The position numbers were made by a program, and so were the translations under genes. The notes under the pieces were generated by a model, which did not search any database, was not told the DNA's origin, and saw only the letters and a program-made list of their open reading frames with translations. A stretch of 64,000 nt of DNA from Eustoma russellianum (taxonomy: Eukaryota > Streptophyta > Magnoliopsida > Gentianales > Gentianaceae). Shown in pieces: positions 46,901 to 61,900 of the stretch (position 1 is its first letter; every line of letters begins with the position of its first letter). The stretch spans positions 13,321,192-13,385,191 of the forward strand of contig AP025065.1 of the NCBI GenBank assembly GCA_036186865.1, in the 5' to 3' direction.

Positions 46901-49900
46901 AAGTATGAAGTGTACCGATTCTGCAATACCCAGAAAAGATCACAATTATTTTCCTAGACAGTATTACCATTCCACGTAAAATCCCAGGCTAGACGGTGGG
47001 ATCACAAACGGTCCCGCTTAAGTACCGACTTTTTAGACAAAAATTACGTACATGGTATATTTATCATAGCTTCATTATATCAATAATTCATTCTTTGTAT
47101 TTGTCACAATCTTTAATATGTCATCAACAAAAGTGCTCTAAATAATACATTTCGAATGACACATGAAAAATTCAACAATAAAGTGAGCATGTTGAATTTA
47201 TTTAACCAAAAATATCCAAATACGAACAAGGAATAAAGCGCCTACTCCAAACATTTTCTCAGGAACATGTTTCAACATAAGTCATGTATGCATAAACCAT
47301 GCTAAACCAATGCCAAGTGTACAAATATGCCAACAACATTTGCTTACAGTTTACAACGTGGGGCCCTAAGGTTTCTAGAATGCATACAAACAGAGTGTAC
47401 TTTATATTTAAAGCATTAAGAATCGACTTGATTCTTCGACAGATTCACCAGTTAATTTCGGAGGAAGGTAATGTGTTTAGAGGAGATTTTGGAAGAAAAT
47501 CCTAAATTTCCACTGATAAAGCTGTGAGAGAATGCTATGAAGGATTTAAACGAACACACAGCAGGGGGAGAAAATGACAATGGCCGGTTTGTACAGGCAC
47601 CTCCTCCTCTCTCCGCCGGCTATAGATTTTTGCTTCTTCTGAAGGAAAGCAACTGTTCCTGGAGGCTATCCAAAATGGAACTATGGAAGGCTTTTTCAAA
47701 TTGATTTCTAATTTTCAGACACAATATGAACCTGCATATTGTGGGTTTACAGGGGCTCTTAATGCCATTGGACAAACATATTTCTACTATGCTGAAACCT
47801 TCAAATGAAATTCCCAACATTGGCCGACATCCTTCCAAATTACTACAACATTATCCTCAATATCTTATTTAGGTATGGAGTGAACCTTTGATATTTTATT
47901 TCAGATTCAAGAAAATTGTGGCTTCATTTGTGATTGCTTATTCCAGGACACATCAGAATCAATTCACAGTAGCTTCATATTCGGCTAGAGATAGATGTTG
48001 AGCCCATACTTTCATACATATATCACTCTTCAATTATTATGAACAACAAAGGCATAGAAAACATAAATTTCTAAACCCGCTCTGATACCACATGTAAGCG
48101 ATTAATTCTTTAGGATGTAGAAATCTATATCTTCACATACACAATCATTTCACAATAACCACAAGAAGATGTGTAGCGGAAGCGTAGGGTGAGAGGAAAC
48201 GACTTTAGTGAACGAAAACTTCAACTTTGATGTAGACAATCCCAATCTTGAATGTAGGTTTCTCTCCACTGATCCTTTCTTTAATGTCTACTTTGATGGA
48301 TAAGTAAAGACGATGAACAGGGTGAAAAGAGGACCTTCATCCGTATTTATAGGCGCAACCAAAAGGTACTTCCATCATAACATTTGGATTCACACCTCTT
48401 TGGTAAATGGACATGTCCCTTTAATGAAGAATTGTGTCTCTTAACCTAAAAGACACAACTTTTCAAGATAACTCTTCGTAAATAACCAATTAGGATTTAA
48501 TTATAAATCATATAACTAAAATGTCACAAGAGATGCAACCTTATAACCATTACATTTTGTTTTGCTGAGGATAGACTCAATACCTTAGTGGAGTATGGAC
48601 GTAAAAAAACATATGATCATGGTCTTCAGCAAATCTGTTACACAAGACACATGAGTTAGTCGATATCATTATTCGATTCAATAATTTGTCTAGTGTATTC
48701 ATTCTCTTCCAACATGCAAGCCATAATATGATTACATAACATGGAAGAGAATGTTTACACCAAACAATATTACCCCATTGGACATTTGACAGAATCTTGA
48801 AGGACTTTGGTAGCATTCTTCACAGTAAAGGTGGGATTAGGCTTCCAGTTCCAAAAATCCTCTCATTGTCTGATTACTTCTGCAAACATGGTTAAATTGA
48901 ATCACTTGGCTGTCTCATCCTCTAGCATATGAAATTCTCCACTCATTGTCTTTGATCACCACTGATACTCTAGCATCATCACTGATATTAAGCTTTCTCC
49001 TCAACTCAGAGAACTTTAGGCTTAGTATGGTCCATGGATGCCAAAGTTCATGCAAAAGAAGGTTGTCTCTCCATTTTGAATGACCTTCTCAATGAAATCT
49101 GTGGGAATATTCCTGGTGTATCCGGCCATTGATGGAAATTAATTGCGTTCGGTTAGCAGCACAAATCGAGGAAAAGTTTATGGCAGCCGGCTGGATATTT
49201 TGTGTAATTGTAAATGTGTTAAATGTGTTGTAAATTGTAATTATTATCCATGATTGTAGGAGAGAATTAGGGGGTTATTGTTTTGGTAGGAAAATATCCC
49301 AAGATTAAGGGATTTAATAGGTAGGCTTAAATGTCCATAAATGTACATTGTAGTATAAGTGCCGTGTATTGATATTGCAAAGAAGTCAAGGAAATACAAA
49401 AATATTTTCCCCTCCAAATTCGGATATCACCTTCATGGTATCAGAGCCAACCCTATAGCAAAAAATCAACCAATCCATCTCATCCAACAAACCGAGATGA
49501 GCTCAGAAGATATTTCTTCATCCTCCAATGTAAAGGCCACATCGGCCTCGCTGAGTGACCAACCCACACCCCATTACAAATTACAAATCATAAACTAAAT
49601 GGGAAAAATTTTCTCTTATGGTCACAGTCGGTACTAATGGTGCTACGAGGCAGAGGAGACCACTTCCTTCTCTCAGCGAAGCCTTTGCCGAGGTTAGACG
49701 AGAAGAAAGCCGTCGTCGGGTCATGCTAGGGGAAAGACGCGACCCTCATCTAGTAGTACCGGCCGGTGACTCGTCAGCATTTTTTTGCAGCCAAAGCCAC
49801 TTCTTCACGGCCCAACAACCGACCCCGGTGCTCCCACTGCAACAAACTGGGACACACACAGGACAAATGCTGGCATCTCAATGGAAAACCATCAGACACA

Positions 49901-52900
49901 CGACCCAAACGGTCACCGTCTTCACAAGATCGCAGCTTCACCGCCGTTGCAGTAGGCGGCACGCCAACTGATAGTCCAGCATCCGCCACCCTAAACCAGG
50001 CACAAATTGATCAACTACTTGCATTGCTAAAGAGTCAACCCGAGATGCAGCAAAATCAGTCAGGTACCGTTAACTTTGTGGAAACTTCTCCTTGGATACT
50101 GGATACAGGGGCCACTGACCACATGACAGGTAATCTGTCTTTGTTTTCAACCTATGTTCCAAATTCTGGGACAATGAAAGTTAGAGTAGCGGATGGTACT
50201 TTTGCGACGGTAGCAGGCCAAGGTTCCATAAAATTATCTTCTACATTGATTCTACCAACTGTCCTCCATGTTCCAAAATTAGCATGCAATCTAATTTCTA
50301 TCGGCAAACTAACGAAGGTCTCTGGCTGCATTGCTAAGTTTTTCGCACAATTCTGTATCTTGCAGGAACAGGAGTCCGGGAGGAAGATTGGCATTGCTAG
50401 AGAGAAAGGTGGACTCTATCATCTTGAGGATGAACCACGCCCAGAAAATCTTGCCCTCCAAGCCGCCACACCTGTTGACCCTCACCCAAGTCTTGCTGCT
50501 AGTCTTGACTCTTCTGATGTACTCCTACTTCATCAAAGACTAGGACATCCTAGTCTTCAGTACTTAAAAAGGCTATTTCCTTTGAACTTAAAAGTTAATA
50601 AATCTGTATTTTTGCAGTGTGATGCTTGTACATTTGCTAAGCATGCTCGACATCATTACTCCCCAAAACCACACGTGGAATCCGCTCCATTTAATCTTGT
50701 GCATAGTGATCTATGGGGTCCCTCACGAGTAAAAAATATTTCGGGTGCACGTTGGTTCATTACATTCATTGATGATCATACAAGAGTATGCTGGATATAT
50801 CTCCTCAAAGAAAAAACTGAGGTAGCCACTATTTTCAAAAATTTTCATTCTCTAGTGAAAACTCAGTTTCAAACCACTATAAAAACCATATGCACTGACA
50901 ATGACACAGAATACTTCAACAAAACCTTACATACATATTTAGCCTCAGAAGGAATAATCCATCAAAGTTCATGTCCTGACACACCCCAGCAAAATGGTGT
51001 GGCTGAACGGAAAAACCGACATATTATGGAAGTAGCCCGAGCCTTACTATTCACTATGCATGTTCCTACTTATCTTTGGGGAGAGGCAGTCCTCACTGCA
51101 TGTCACCTAATTAATCGTCTTCCAACAAAAACACTTCAATTTAAAACTCCTATCTCAATACTACATCAGTTTTTTCCTCTATTTCCCAGCGGTCCTATCC
51201 TCCCTCTCAAAGTGTTCGGGTGCATAGATTTCGTCCATAATCATGGCTCACATTTGTCCAAATTAGATCCACGGTCATCCAAATACGTGTTTATTGGTTA
51301 CTCGTCCACTCAACGGGGATATAAATGCTACTCTCCTACTTGTCGAAAAACCTTTGTCACTATGGATGTTTATTTCCGAGAAAACGAACCTTTTTTCTCT
51401 ACACCATCACCTCCCGAGGAATATGACAACCTTACTCTACCCATTCATCCTCTTTCCTCACAGTATGCCTTACCTACTAATGAATTGGTGTCGCTCCTAC
51501 TCTCCCCGACACCAATTCAGGGGGAGCACATCCGACGGCTAGCGCATCCGACACCAACCCAATCTCAACTTCAATACCCGTAGCCTCCGGTGAGTCTTCT
51601 GAATGGCCACCTCATCGGCCAATTTCCCCCTTGCGCCCAAACACCATTGTATACTCTCGAAAACACTTACCTCACAGTGATATGAATACTGCCATCTCTC
51701 CAGAATGCCAATCCCAAGAACCGGCTCTTGGTTCATGTGACGATACTCAAAAGGACTTGGATCTTCCCATTGCAGTAAGGAAAGGGAAACAAGTATGTAC
51801 TCAGCATCCTATCTCTCATTTTGTCTCTACTGATAAATTGTCTCCCATGTTTTCGGCATTCACAGTGAATGTAAGCAATGTGCAAGTCCCTAAGGACGTT
51901 CAGGAAGCTCTGGCGGATAAGAATTGGGGTATGGCAGTCCAGGACGAGCTACGGACATTGGAGAAAAATAACACGTGGAGCATTGTTCAATTACCTGATG
52001 GTAAGAAAACCATGGGCTGCAAATGGGTGTTCTAGGTCAAGTTTAATTCAGATGGAAGTATTAACAGGTACAAGGCACGATTGGTTGCAAAGGGCTTTAC
52101 TCAGGTATCCGGGATTGATTATAACGAAACCTTTGCACCGGTTGCTAAATTGAACTCTGTAAGAATACTTTTATCTCTAGCTGCTTGTCTTGATTGGCCC
52201 CTACAACAGCTAGATGTAAAAAATGCCTTCCTAAACGGAGACTTGCATGAAGAAGTTTATATGGATCTCCCTCCTGGTGTTGAAAGCAGAAACAAAAATG
52301 CTGTGTGTAAATTGAACAAATCACTATATGGCCTAAAACAATCACCTCGTGTATGGTTTGGAAAATTTACACAGGCGGTTAAAACACAAGGGTTCAAGCA
52401 ATCACAAGCGGATCATACTATGTTTTACAAACATACAATAAGGGGCACACGTGCTATACTTATAGTTTATGTTGATGACATTATCATTACAGGTGATGCA
52501 AGTGATGAAATCAACTCACTAAAGAAATATCTAAGCAGTGTGTTTGAAATGAAGGATTTGGGCATGGAAGTTGCGCGTAATTCTACAGGTATATTTGTAT
52601 CTCAAAGAAAATATGTGCTTGACTTGTTGGAAGAAACAGGAATGCTAGGTTGCCGACCCGCAGACACACTGATTGAGTCGTCCGTGAAGTTGGGTCTCGA
52701 TGGAGGAAAAGAAGTGGACCGAGGACAATACCAACGACTCGTGGGTAAACTTATTTATTTATCTCACACTCGTCCTGATATTGCTTTTGCAGTAAGCATG
52801 GTTAGTCAATTTATGCATTCACCTAAGGCACAACATTTTGATGCGGTGACTCGGATACTAAGGTATCTAAAAAAGACACCAGGCAGGGGCTTATTCTTTG

Positions 52901-55900
52901 GGAAAAACTCGGACAGGAGCCTTAAGATCTATACGGACGCAGATTGGGCTGGATCCATAGTGGACAGGAGGTCTACATCAGGATATTGTACCTATGTGTG
53001 GGGTAACTTGGTAACATGGCGTAGCAAAAAACAGGCAGTGGTGGCACGAAGTAGTGCAGAGGCGGAATTTAGAGCACTCGCGCATGGAGTGTGTGAAGGA
53101 CTGTGGGTAAAAAGATTACTTGGTGAGTTACTCATTGTGCCTACAAGTTCAATACAATTATACTGTGATAACAAAGCCGCAGTAAGTATAGCTCACAATC
53201 CAGTTCATCACGATCGAACTAAACATGTGGAAGTGGACCGCCATTTTATCAGAGAAAAAATTGATGATAAGAGTTTTTCAATGTGTTACATTCCGACTAA
53301 ACAACAAGTAGCATGTAAATGTGTTAAATGTGTTGTAAATTGTAATTATTATCCATGATTGTAGGAGAGAATTAGGGGGTTATTGTTTTGGTAGGAAAAT
53401 ATCCCAAGATTAAGGGATTTAATAGATAGGTTTAAATGTCCATAAATGTACATTGTAGTATAAGTGCCGTGTATTGATATTGCAAAGAAGTCAAGGAAAT
53501 ACAAAAATATTTTCCCCTCCAAATTCGGATATCACCTTCAAAATCTCCGAATTTATCTCTTGCCAACAGAGTTTTCTTCCAAATCCAGAAGTCAGATAGT
53601 CTAGGCTTAGCTTCCCAAATTCCTTTTTCCTTCAAGATGGCGCTGTGCATCCACCTAACCCACAAGCTTTCTTTGTGCTCACATATATTCCATATATTTT
53701 TCATAATGTAAGCACAATTAATCAGAGATAAATCAGGTAACCCAAGTCCTCCTTTCTCTTTTGGTTGGCACACTGTTGACCATTTCACCTTGGCTTTCCT
53801 TAAGCTTCCCAATAGGATGGTTTTCAGTATTTTCTCAGTTTCTCTTATCACTCTTCTGGGTCGGAAATACAAGGCTGACTAATACCTACAGATAGCTACT
53901 GACACTGGATTTATCAGCTGTAATCTTCCTTCATATAATAACTTTGATGCTGTAGAACTATGAACCCTATTTGCCAGTTTATCCAGGAGTACACCACAAT
54001 CTGTATTTGTCAAATTTCCAGTCACTAGGGGAACTCCTAAGTCTTTAATAGGTAGGACATCTAAACTCGTACTTTTTTTTTTTGTAATTACCTAAACTCA
54101 CACCTAGGATTTCAGCAATGTAATGTCTTTCATGAGAGCTAATTCCAGAGATGAATATTTCACATTTTTGTAGGTTTGGTTGAAAACCAGAAAGAGTTTG
54201 AAATTCCATCAGTACTTCCTTTATCACCCCAACTTAATGAATGTCAGCCATAACAAGGATGAAAAAGTCATCATCAAAGGCAAGAAGAAGAGTTTGGTCT
54301 GTTCACATCTGGGGTGAAAATTAAAAGGGGAGTTGTAGATCTTTTCCTTCAACAGCTGGGTAAATCCTTCCTTAACCAGAATAAAGAGGCAGGGGGAAAG
54401 AGGGCCAACCTGCCTCAATCCTCTTGAGGCTTTGAAGTGACCAATTGGTGAGTCATTAAGGTTGACAGAAAAGTAGGTAGTGGATATGCGTAGCCATTTT
54501 TGAATTTCAACTTTTTAACAGAATCGAAATAAAGCTAAAACAAATTTAGTTTAGCTCTGATACCATATGAATGATATATAGCTCAGTTATGTTTACAAAT
54601 ATACAAGTGATGGCCTTTATATGTGCTGTTTACAGGTTAATGAGTCTAACGGATATATACATTTTCCTATAACGGCTATATTGCCTTCAAAGACTTTATT
54701 CTGTCTTACCCTAATTAGTCATAGATTTAGTGACTTAATATGTATCTATACAAGTTATTCCGTGTGTATTTTGTGTTAATACAATGTGTGCATTATGTAT
54801 GTGTATATACAGTGTATTTGTGTGATGTATACATATTATATTTATATTGAATTTCTACATGGAGGTTGCTATGTAAAAAAAAACCTGGGAATGGAGTCTT
54901 TGTTGGGGGTTTCAAAATTGCCCTCCGGCTTCGGGAATCTTCCAGTGTTCTACTTCTGTGTTTCTTCATATGAATTGGGCAAAGTATCACAGTTCATGTC
55001 ATTTTGGTTTACATGGGAGTTCAAAGGCCACTCAATGCCACTTCTATCTCCCCAGCATCAGACCTTACTGCTGTGTTTGGAACCTAGACGTCTTTCTCAT
55101 TTTTTTTTTTTTTTTGCGTACAAATTTCTAGCTTTAGATTTTCAGACCCTTAAGGTCTTTGTATTTAGCATCAACAGAAATGATTATTACTACATTTTGG
55201 TATTGCGTGTCAATGTGTATCTTATTGTTATTATTATTTAATTATTTTGGGGGCAAAAAGAGTTATTGTTGCTAATTGGCCTCCATGGCGATTTTGATTA
55301 ATGCGCTGAACCAAATTATATGTTAGCAATACCAGTCTCTAACCTGTTCTTCTTATGGTTCCACTTTAGATTCCACATGAGTTGATTGACAAGACTGCCC
55401 GGTTGTCCCATCAAGACGGGGCTGTTTCTAGTGGCTTTATAGACTCATCTGGAGGGCCATTTGTTAATGTCCATATAGATCTTTTTAGTGGCTCAGGGGA
55501 GTCATGGCATTGGAAGCTGGGACTTGAGAGCGGCGATATAAATTCTTTTCTCCACTCAAGTAGACAGCCAGAATCCAAACATACTTCTCATATGCTTGAC
55601 AAGATGGTGCAGGAAGAGAGGTCAACACCGACTATGGAAGCTAAGGAAGAATTTCAGCGCAAGTATGCCTTAAATCTGGCCACCATGGAGGAAGAAAGTG
55701 GGGATGAGCACAAAAGTACTGATTCTAGCAGGCTACTTTCTAGTGAATCTGTGGGAACTAATATTGTTGGTAATGTGGAGGTATTATTTGATTTATCGTT
55801 CAATTTGAGACACAGCAAATTGTTGGTAAATATTTGTTGATGTTTATCTTCTCCCTCTTTTTCGGTAAGTGAAAATTTCGATGATGTGGTACAAGAAGTA

Positions 55901-58900
55901 CAATGCAAAATAGAGGAGACGGGACAAAGAGTTCTCCAAGTTACAAAACTCCGAAGGAGGCATCTAGTCATGCCCAAAAACCATCTAATATTTATATTCA
56001 GCCATGCAGAACAACCAATTTGGATTATTTTGTCCTTTTGTCTGCTTTTTCTGATGTACAATGGTGAATTATTGTTGTTGGTAATGCTAGAAGCTTTTGA
56101 AGTGTTCTCTTTTTTTTTTTGTCCGTTTTGGTCTTATGTGCTTGATTACCAGTTATTAAGATTTTCATTTTGCACGAAGAAAATCTAAATTATATAAAAT
56201 GATAACATTCCTTGAGATTCAGTTTATTTTGGCGTTACTAATAGCTTCATTATCAAGTTCCAATCTTTATTCCTGAAATTCATGGCTCTTTGCATTATCA
56301 GTTAGAATAAGTATTTCTCCTTTTTTTCTCTCTAAAGATATTACTATGTACTTTTGGTAAGTAAAAATTTCATATAAAAGCTAAATTAGACAAATGTAAA
56401 AGAGAAGTTGTCTGCAATAGACAACAAACATAGCTTGCTCAAAGTACAAATGGCTTTAAGATTGTCTATCCATATAATAGTTTTAGCCATATAAACATGC
56501 AGCATTAAAAGCAAAAGACCACCCATAACAAGTGTAGTTTACTGCAAAACGAAAGCAGTAGACAACAACAAACATAGCTTGATCAAAATACAATTGGATC
56601 TAAGTTTGAGTATCCATTAGTTCCTGCCAAAGTACTCCCTTCAAAATCAAAAGACCTCCCGAATTTGAGCAGGAGGAAACTACAACTTATAACATAAGAC
56701 TTTGTTTGAGGAGTTGGTAGAAATAATCTTCAAGGTCAGCCCAAGATGATAGCCAGCTTCCAGTTGGTTATGTTTTTCTTTATATTATGCCATGAAGATA
56801 CACGAAGCCTGATGGAGTTTAAGATTTCTGTCGTAGTGCTTTGACTATCCTTGCTAATTTGATCATGAAAACTTATGTTTCTTTGCCCTCAAATATCACA
56901 TACAGAAGCAGAGAACCCAAAATAAACAAGCTGCTTGTGGAATTTTGACTTTCCTGTATTTCCAATTAACCAGTCTAATACTCCCTGCCATGAGTAGACA
57001 CAATCTTTTTTTTTTGTAAGTTAAAAGTTCATATATCAGCCGAAGTGACGCATTTACAAAAGATGTTGCTTAATAGTGAGCAACCATAGCTTAACTTGTA
57101 CAATTATAGGTGACTTACAATGTGCTATCCAATATTTAATGCTAACCTTTAGAAAAAATTGTCTGAAGATGGCAATGTAACCCAAGCATAAGCTGATCAT
57201 ACCTCAAATGCGAGCTAATCTAACTTCCAACCTGTACAAAATAGTTGCTCTAAGACAAACACAAGTAAAGCTTGTACAAAAATAAAGGTGGATTACAACA
57301 GTGAACCCCAATACTAATGCTAACCTAAGTACAACGTTGAAATTGTCAGAAATGACTATATCCAAGCAGAAAACACAAATATACAAAAGAAAGAAAACGG
57401 AAATTGAGGAAAGTTGGACCAAAATGAGATAACAAAAGTCCCCAATCCCCAGCAAAAATGTCCCAACATACTGTTGTCAAAACATGTTTAGGCCATAGCA
57501 TAGGCCATCCAGCAGGACAAAGGGAAAGCAGCCTGTCCATATCTTGCAATCAGGAGAGAAGAGAGAAGGTAGAAGAGGAGACCTTGGGGTAGGATCCACT
57601 AATACCAACCTGAGTGCGCCAAAATGAAAGGGAGAGAATGCCATAGTGCAAGGTCCAATCCAGGTAACCAGAGGGTGAGGAATCGAATTGATCTAGGCTG
57701 AGGCATAAAGTATGACCATCAGGCAAGACTAAGTGGCATGTACTGGAAAGATCCTGATGGAAACTTCCAGGTTTAAAGCAAGTTCTCAGTTGGAATTTGA
57801 AGATTTGTGCCTTTTCCACGAGTCCATAGAATAGCATGTGTTCAGGAGTACCTCATTGATAACAGTATCATGATCCTTGGCGATTTGCTGGTGAAGCCTA
57901 TTTCGGCTCTCTCTCCATATGTGATATGCAACAGTAGAAGACCTAAAGTGTGCGACGTCCTTCTGCAATTTCGAGTGTGTTGTTTGAGTTGAGCCAGTGG
58001 ATAGTATGTTGCCAGTCATTGCTCCAGCCCTTGCATTTCATTTGATTCATTATTTTACTCCATATTATGGCTGAGTATGGGCAATGGAAGAAGACGTGAT
58101 CGTGGTTCTCGCTAAACCTGCCACACAGCAAACAAGAATTAGTTTGGAACGATCCCCATGCAAGTAGCTTGTCTATTGTATTCATTTTCTTCCAACATGC
58201 AAGCCATATAATGATTGCATATTGTGGAAGAAATTGATTACACCATACAATCTTGTTCCATTCGTCTAAAGGCAAAGAAAGTTGGAGTGTAATGGCATTT
58301 TTGACTGTATAGGAGGGATTTGGTTTCCAAATCCATTAGTCCTCTCCCTGTTTGAGTTGAATAGCATTACAGGTTTGGTTGAACAAGACAACTTGATTGT
58401 TCTAGCTTCTTCCATATGATAATCTCCACAAAGTATCAAGTTGAACAATTGATACCCTGGCATTATCACTTATAGTATGCTTTCTTCTGAGTTCCGAGTT
58501 GTTAGTGCTCAAGACACTTTATGGGTGCCATGGATTATGTCAAAAAGAAGTATTTTGCCCATTTCCAAGCTCCTTACTAATACAATTTGAGAACTTATCT
58601 CTAAACTATAGTAGTCTTTTCCATAGCCATTGTGGGCTTTGGCTTAGCCTCTCATGTGGACTTACCTTTTAATATCACAGTATTATCCACTTGACCTGTA
58701 GACCCTCTTTGTGCTCACAGACATTCCAGACATATTTCATGATATGAGCATTATTGACTAGCCCCAATTCATATATTCCTAAGCCTCCCCTGTCCCTAGG
58801 TTGGCAACTGGTTGACCATTTTAGCTTAACTTTCCTAGAACCACCCCAATTAAAAGATTTCAAGATTTTTCCTAGCTCTCTGATCTCTCTCCTATGTAGA

Positions 58901-61900
58901 AAATATGATTCAGTCCATTATCTACAAACTGCCATCAAAACCAAGTTCATCCAAAAAGGAGCTGCAATCATAGGAGGAGAGCTTTTCTGAGACTAGATGA
59001 ATTCCTAAGTACCTAATTGGGAGGATATCTAGAGGCATACCTAGAATATTCCTTGAGACCTCCTTTTGTTAGGTGTTGATACTAGAAGTGTATATTTCAC
59101 ACTTCTGAGTGTCGGCATGTAGCCCAAAAAGGCTTTGGAATTCCTCAAGGGCATCTTTAGTTACTTGAATGGATTGATGATCATCTTTGGAAATGATGAA
59201 TAGGTCATCTGCAAAAGCTAATGAAGAGAGGCCTAATTGTTCACATCTAGGGTGGAAACTGAAGTTGGAGATGCAGATTTTCTGCTTCAATGCTGTGTGA
59301 ACCCTCCCATAACCAGTAGAAAAAGGCTATAAGAGAAGGATCACCTTGTCTTAGACCTCTAATGGCATTGAACATACCTGTTAACGCACCATTCATATTG
59401 ATGGAAGAAGCAGTGGAAGTACACAAGCTTAACCAATTCAGTTACTTATCCGCGAAGTTCATTTTTCTCATAATCATTAGATAGGCCCAATTCACCGTGT
59501 CAAAGGCCTTCAAAATATCTACTTTAAAGGCACAACACTTGGGACTCCAGTCTTCTTATATTTTTTCACTATTTCATACATAAGAAGGATGTTGTTCTGG
59601 ATGGTTCTTCCTTTGACAAAGACAGACTGGTTCTCATCTATAAGGTGGGGCATCAATGACTTTATTATATTCACAAGAATTTTAGAAATGGCCTTGTATG
59701 CCACATTGCAACATGAAATGAGTTTAAACTGTCTAATATTGTTTGTGTATATGGCAGTGGCATTGATTGAGTAATATATATACTTGTCTCCGTATAAATA
59801 TTCAATAGCCTCGGTGAATTCCTCCCCCAAAAGCTGCCAGTTTTCTTTAAAGAAAACGGCAGAGAATCCAGGGCACTGAACACTCTCAGACTTTAAGAAC
59901 ATGTCCTCTTTTATTTATGCTCTAGAGACAGGTAGGGTTAGAAACCACATTGGACATCCGTCAAGGTTTTACCCAACCATTAGGTAGCTCCATTTGACAG
60001 TGCCAAAAGCCTTCACTATGTCCACCTTGATGCACAATCCTTTGGCCCACTAACCTATTTGTAGTTTTTCACTATTTCATGCATTAAGAGTATGTTGTCC
60101 TCGATGCTTTTGTCTTGCACAAAAGTAGATTGATTATCATCCGCAAAGAATGGATGAATTTGCTTCAACCTGTTTGCCAGTACTTTGGAGATTACTTTAT
60201 AGGTCACATTGCAACAGCCTGTTGGTCTGAAATCTTTCATCTTGATGGGAGCATCCACTTTAAGAATCACTGAGGGTAGTGACATTCATTGGGAAATACA
60301 TGTGACATTTGTTAAAAAAGTAAAGGATGGCATCACTGAGTTCTTCACCCACCAAATCCCATTTTTTAGTGGCGCACTGTCCTTCTTCATTTTGAAAAGG
60401 GTATCCTTAACTTCCTCTCTTGCTAATGAATTTCGCAACGAGATACATTGACTCAGGGTTAGTGCCTTTCCTCTCTAACATTGTTCAACTGTGGATTCTG
60501 ATTTGGTTCTCTGAAGAGATTTTGAAAGAAGTCAGTGGCCAAGTTCTTATCATGAAGGACATGCAATATTCATCTACAACACATTGAGATGACGGCCTTG
60601 GATGTCTATTTAAGGCTTATTGACTTTGAAGAATCTTTCTTCAAAGAAAAAACTAGAGTAAGATGGATGAAAGAAGGTAATAGGTACTCTCAATTCTTCC
60701 ACAGATCAGTCAGAGCTCACACCACAAGGAATAAGATACTAATGTTACAAGATACAATGAGAATATGGAGGCAATGACCACTGGTTCTTTTGAAAACCTT
60801 TTCTTTGAACCTCTTCCAAATGCTATCTCTGATCAGACTTGGCAAGGTAAGGTGCTAACTGTGCAACAGAGTATGCTTCTTGCATCTCCATTCTCAGAAA
60901 AAGAAATAAAAAATGCACTATTCTTATTGAAGACTTGCAGTGCACCTGGTCCAAATGGTTTCATAGTTAGTTCTACAAAGAAAGCTGGGACTTGTTAGGT
61001 GAAGAGTTTATTGAAGTCATTGATTTTTTCTTTAAGAATGATTTCATGTATTACCCATTAATTCATTCTACTACCATCTCTCTCGTCCCTAAGGTAGAGG
61101 CTCCAATTAGAATGCAGGATTTCAATCCAATCTCCTGCTGCAATGTTTCTTACAAGGTGGTCTCCAAAGTCCTGGCTAACAGAATGAAGACCTTACTCCC
61201 TCTTTTAGTAAATCAAAACCAGTCGGCATTTGTACAAGGAAGACTTATCCAGGATAACATTCTTTTAATGCATGAATTGGTAGAGAGCTACAAGCGTATT
61301 GGATGTGCCAGTGGATGTGCTATCAAAGTAGACATAATGAAAGCTTTTTACATTGTTAATTGGAGATATCTCATGGACATTCTTGAAAAAATAAACTTCC
61401 CAAGTCAATTCAGTAAGTAGGTTCATCTATGTATCTTAACTGTCTCTTTTGCAATCAACCACACTGGTTCACTCATTGGCAACTTTCACGCTACCAGGGG
61501 TTTAAGACAAGTGACCCCTCTCCCCCTGCCTTTTCGTTCTGGTTATGGAAAGATTTACTCAGATACTCAAGGCAACAATTAATGGATTAAATTTGAAATT
61601 CCATCCTGAATGTGAACCAAACAAGCTCTCTTTTTGGTATGTGCTGATGATCTCTTTATCCTTTCAAGTGCCAATGAAGACTCACTCAAGATAATAAAGG
61701 AATTTTTGGAAAAGTTTGAAGGATTATTTGTATCCATCCTGTGTTGGTACGCTTTGCTTAGGAAGCTATTTTGTATATTGGACTGGACGTACTCTCCTAC
61801 TTCATATTGTATTCTGAGCAACAGTCTCTTGGTATTACCTATTATAATGGCTACCTTCTTGTATATTTGCATATATCTATGAAAGTTTTGACTAACGAAA

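Larger units (their letters stand above)
49100..53540 (+). mobile_element. Short-LTR copia retrotransposon in GCN2 intron 5, TSD AAATC
   Basis: The 5' LTR is 49100-49435 (336 bp), followed directly by TGGTATCAGAGCC (49436-49448). The 3' LTR is only 53314-53540 (227 bp) and differs from the matching part of the 5' LTR at two visible bases. AAATC flanks the element on both sides (49095-49099, 53541-53545). The end of pol, the polypurine tract and the first 109 bases of the 3' LTR are missing in one internal deletion. It lies in sense within the host gene and inside an older LINE. High LTR identity implies a recent insertion. Confidence 0.88.
48555..54500 (-). mobile_element. Minus-strand LINE fragment split by a copia element
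   Basis: Left piece 48555-49099, right piece 53546-54500. The left carries the zinc-binding C-terminal region (VIILWLACWKRMNTLDKLLN, EDHDHMFF). The right carries KVKWSTVCQPKEKGGLGL, then reverse transcriptase text (GPLSPCLFILVKEGFTQLL and a damaged catalytic region). The two join smoothly if the copia insert and one AAATC are removed. Several stops show it is dead. Confidence 0.75.
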
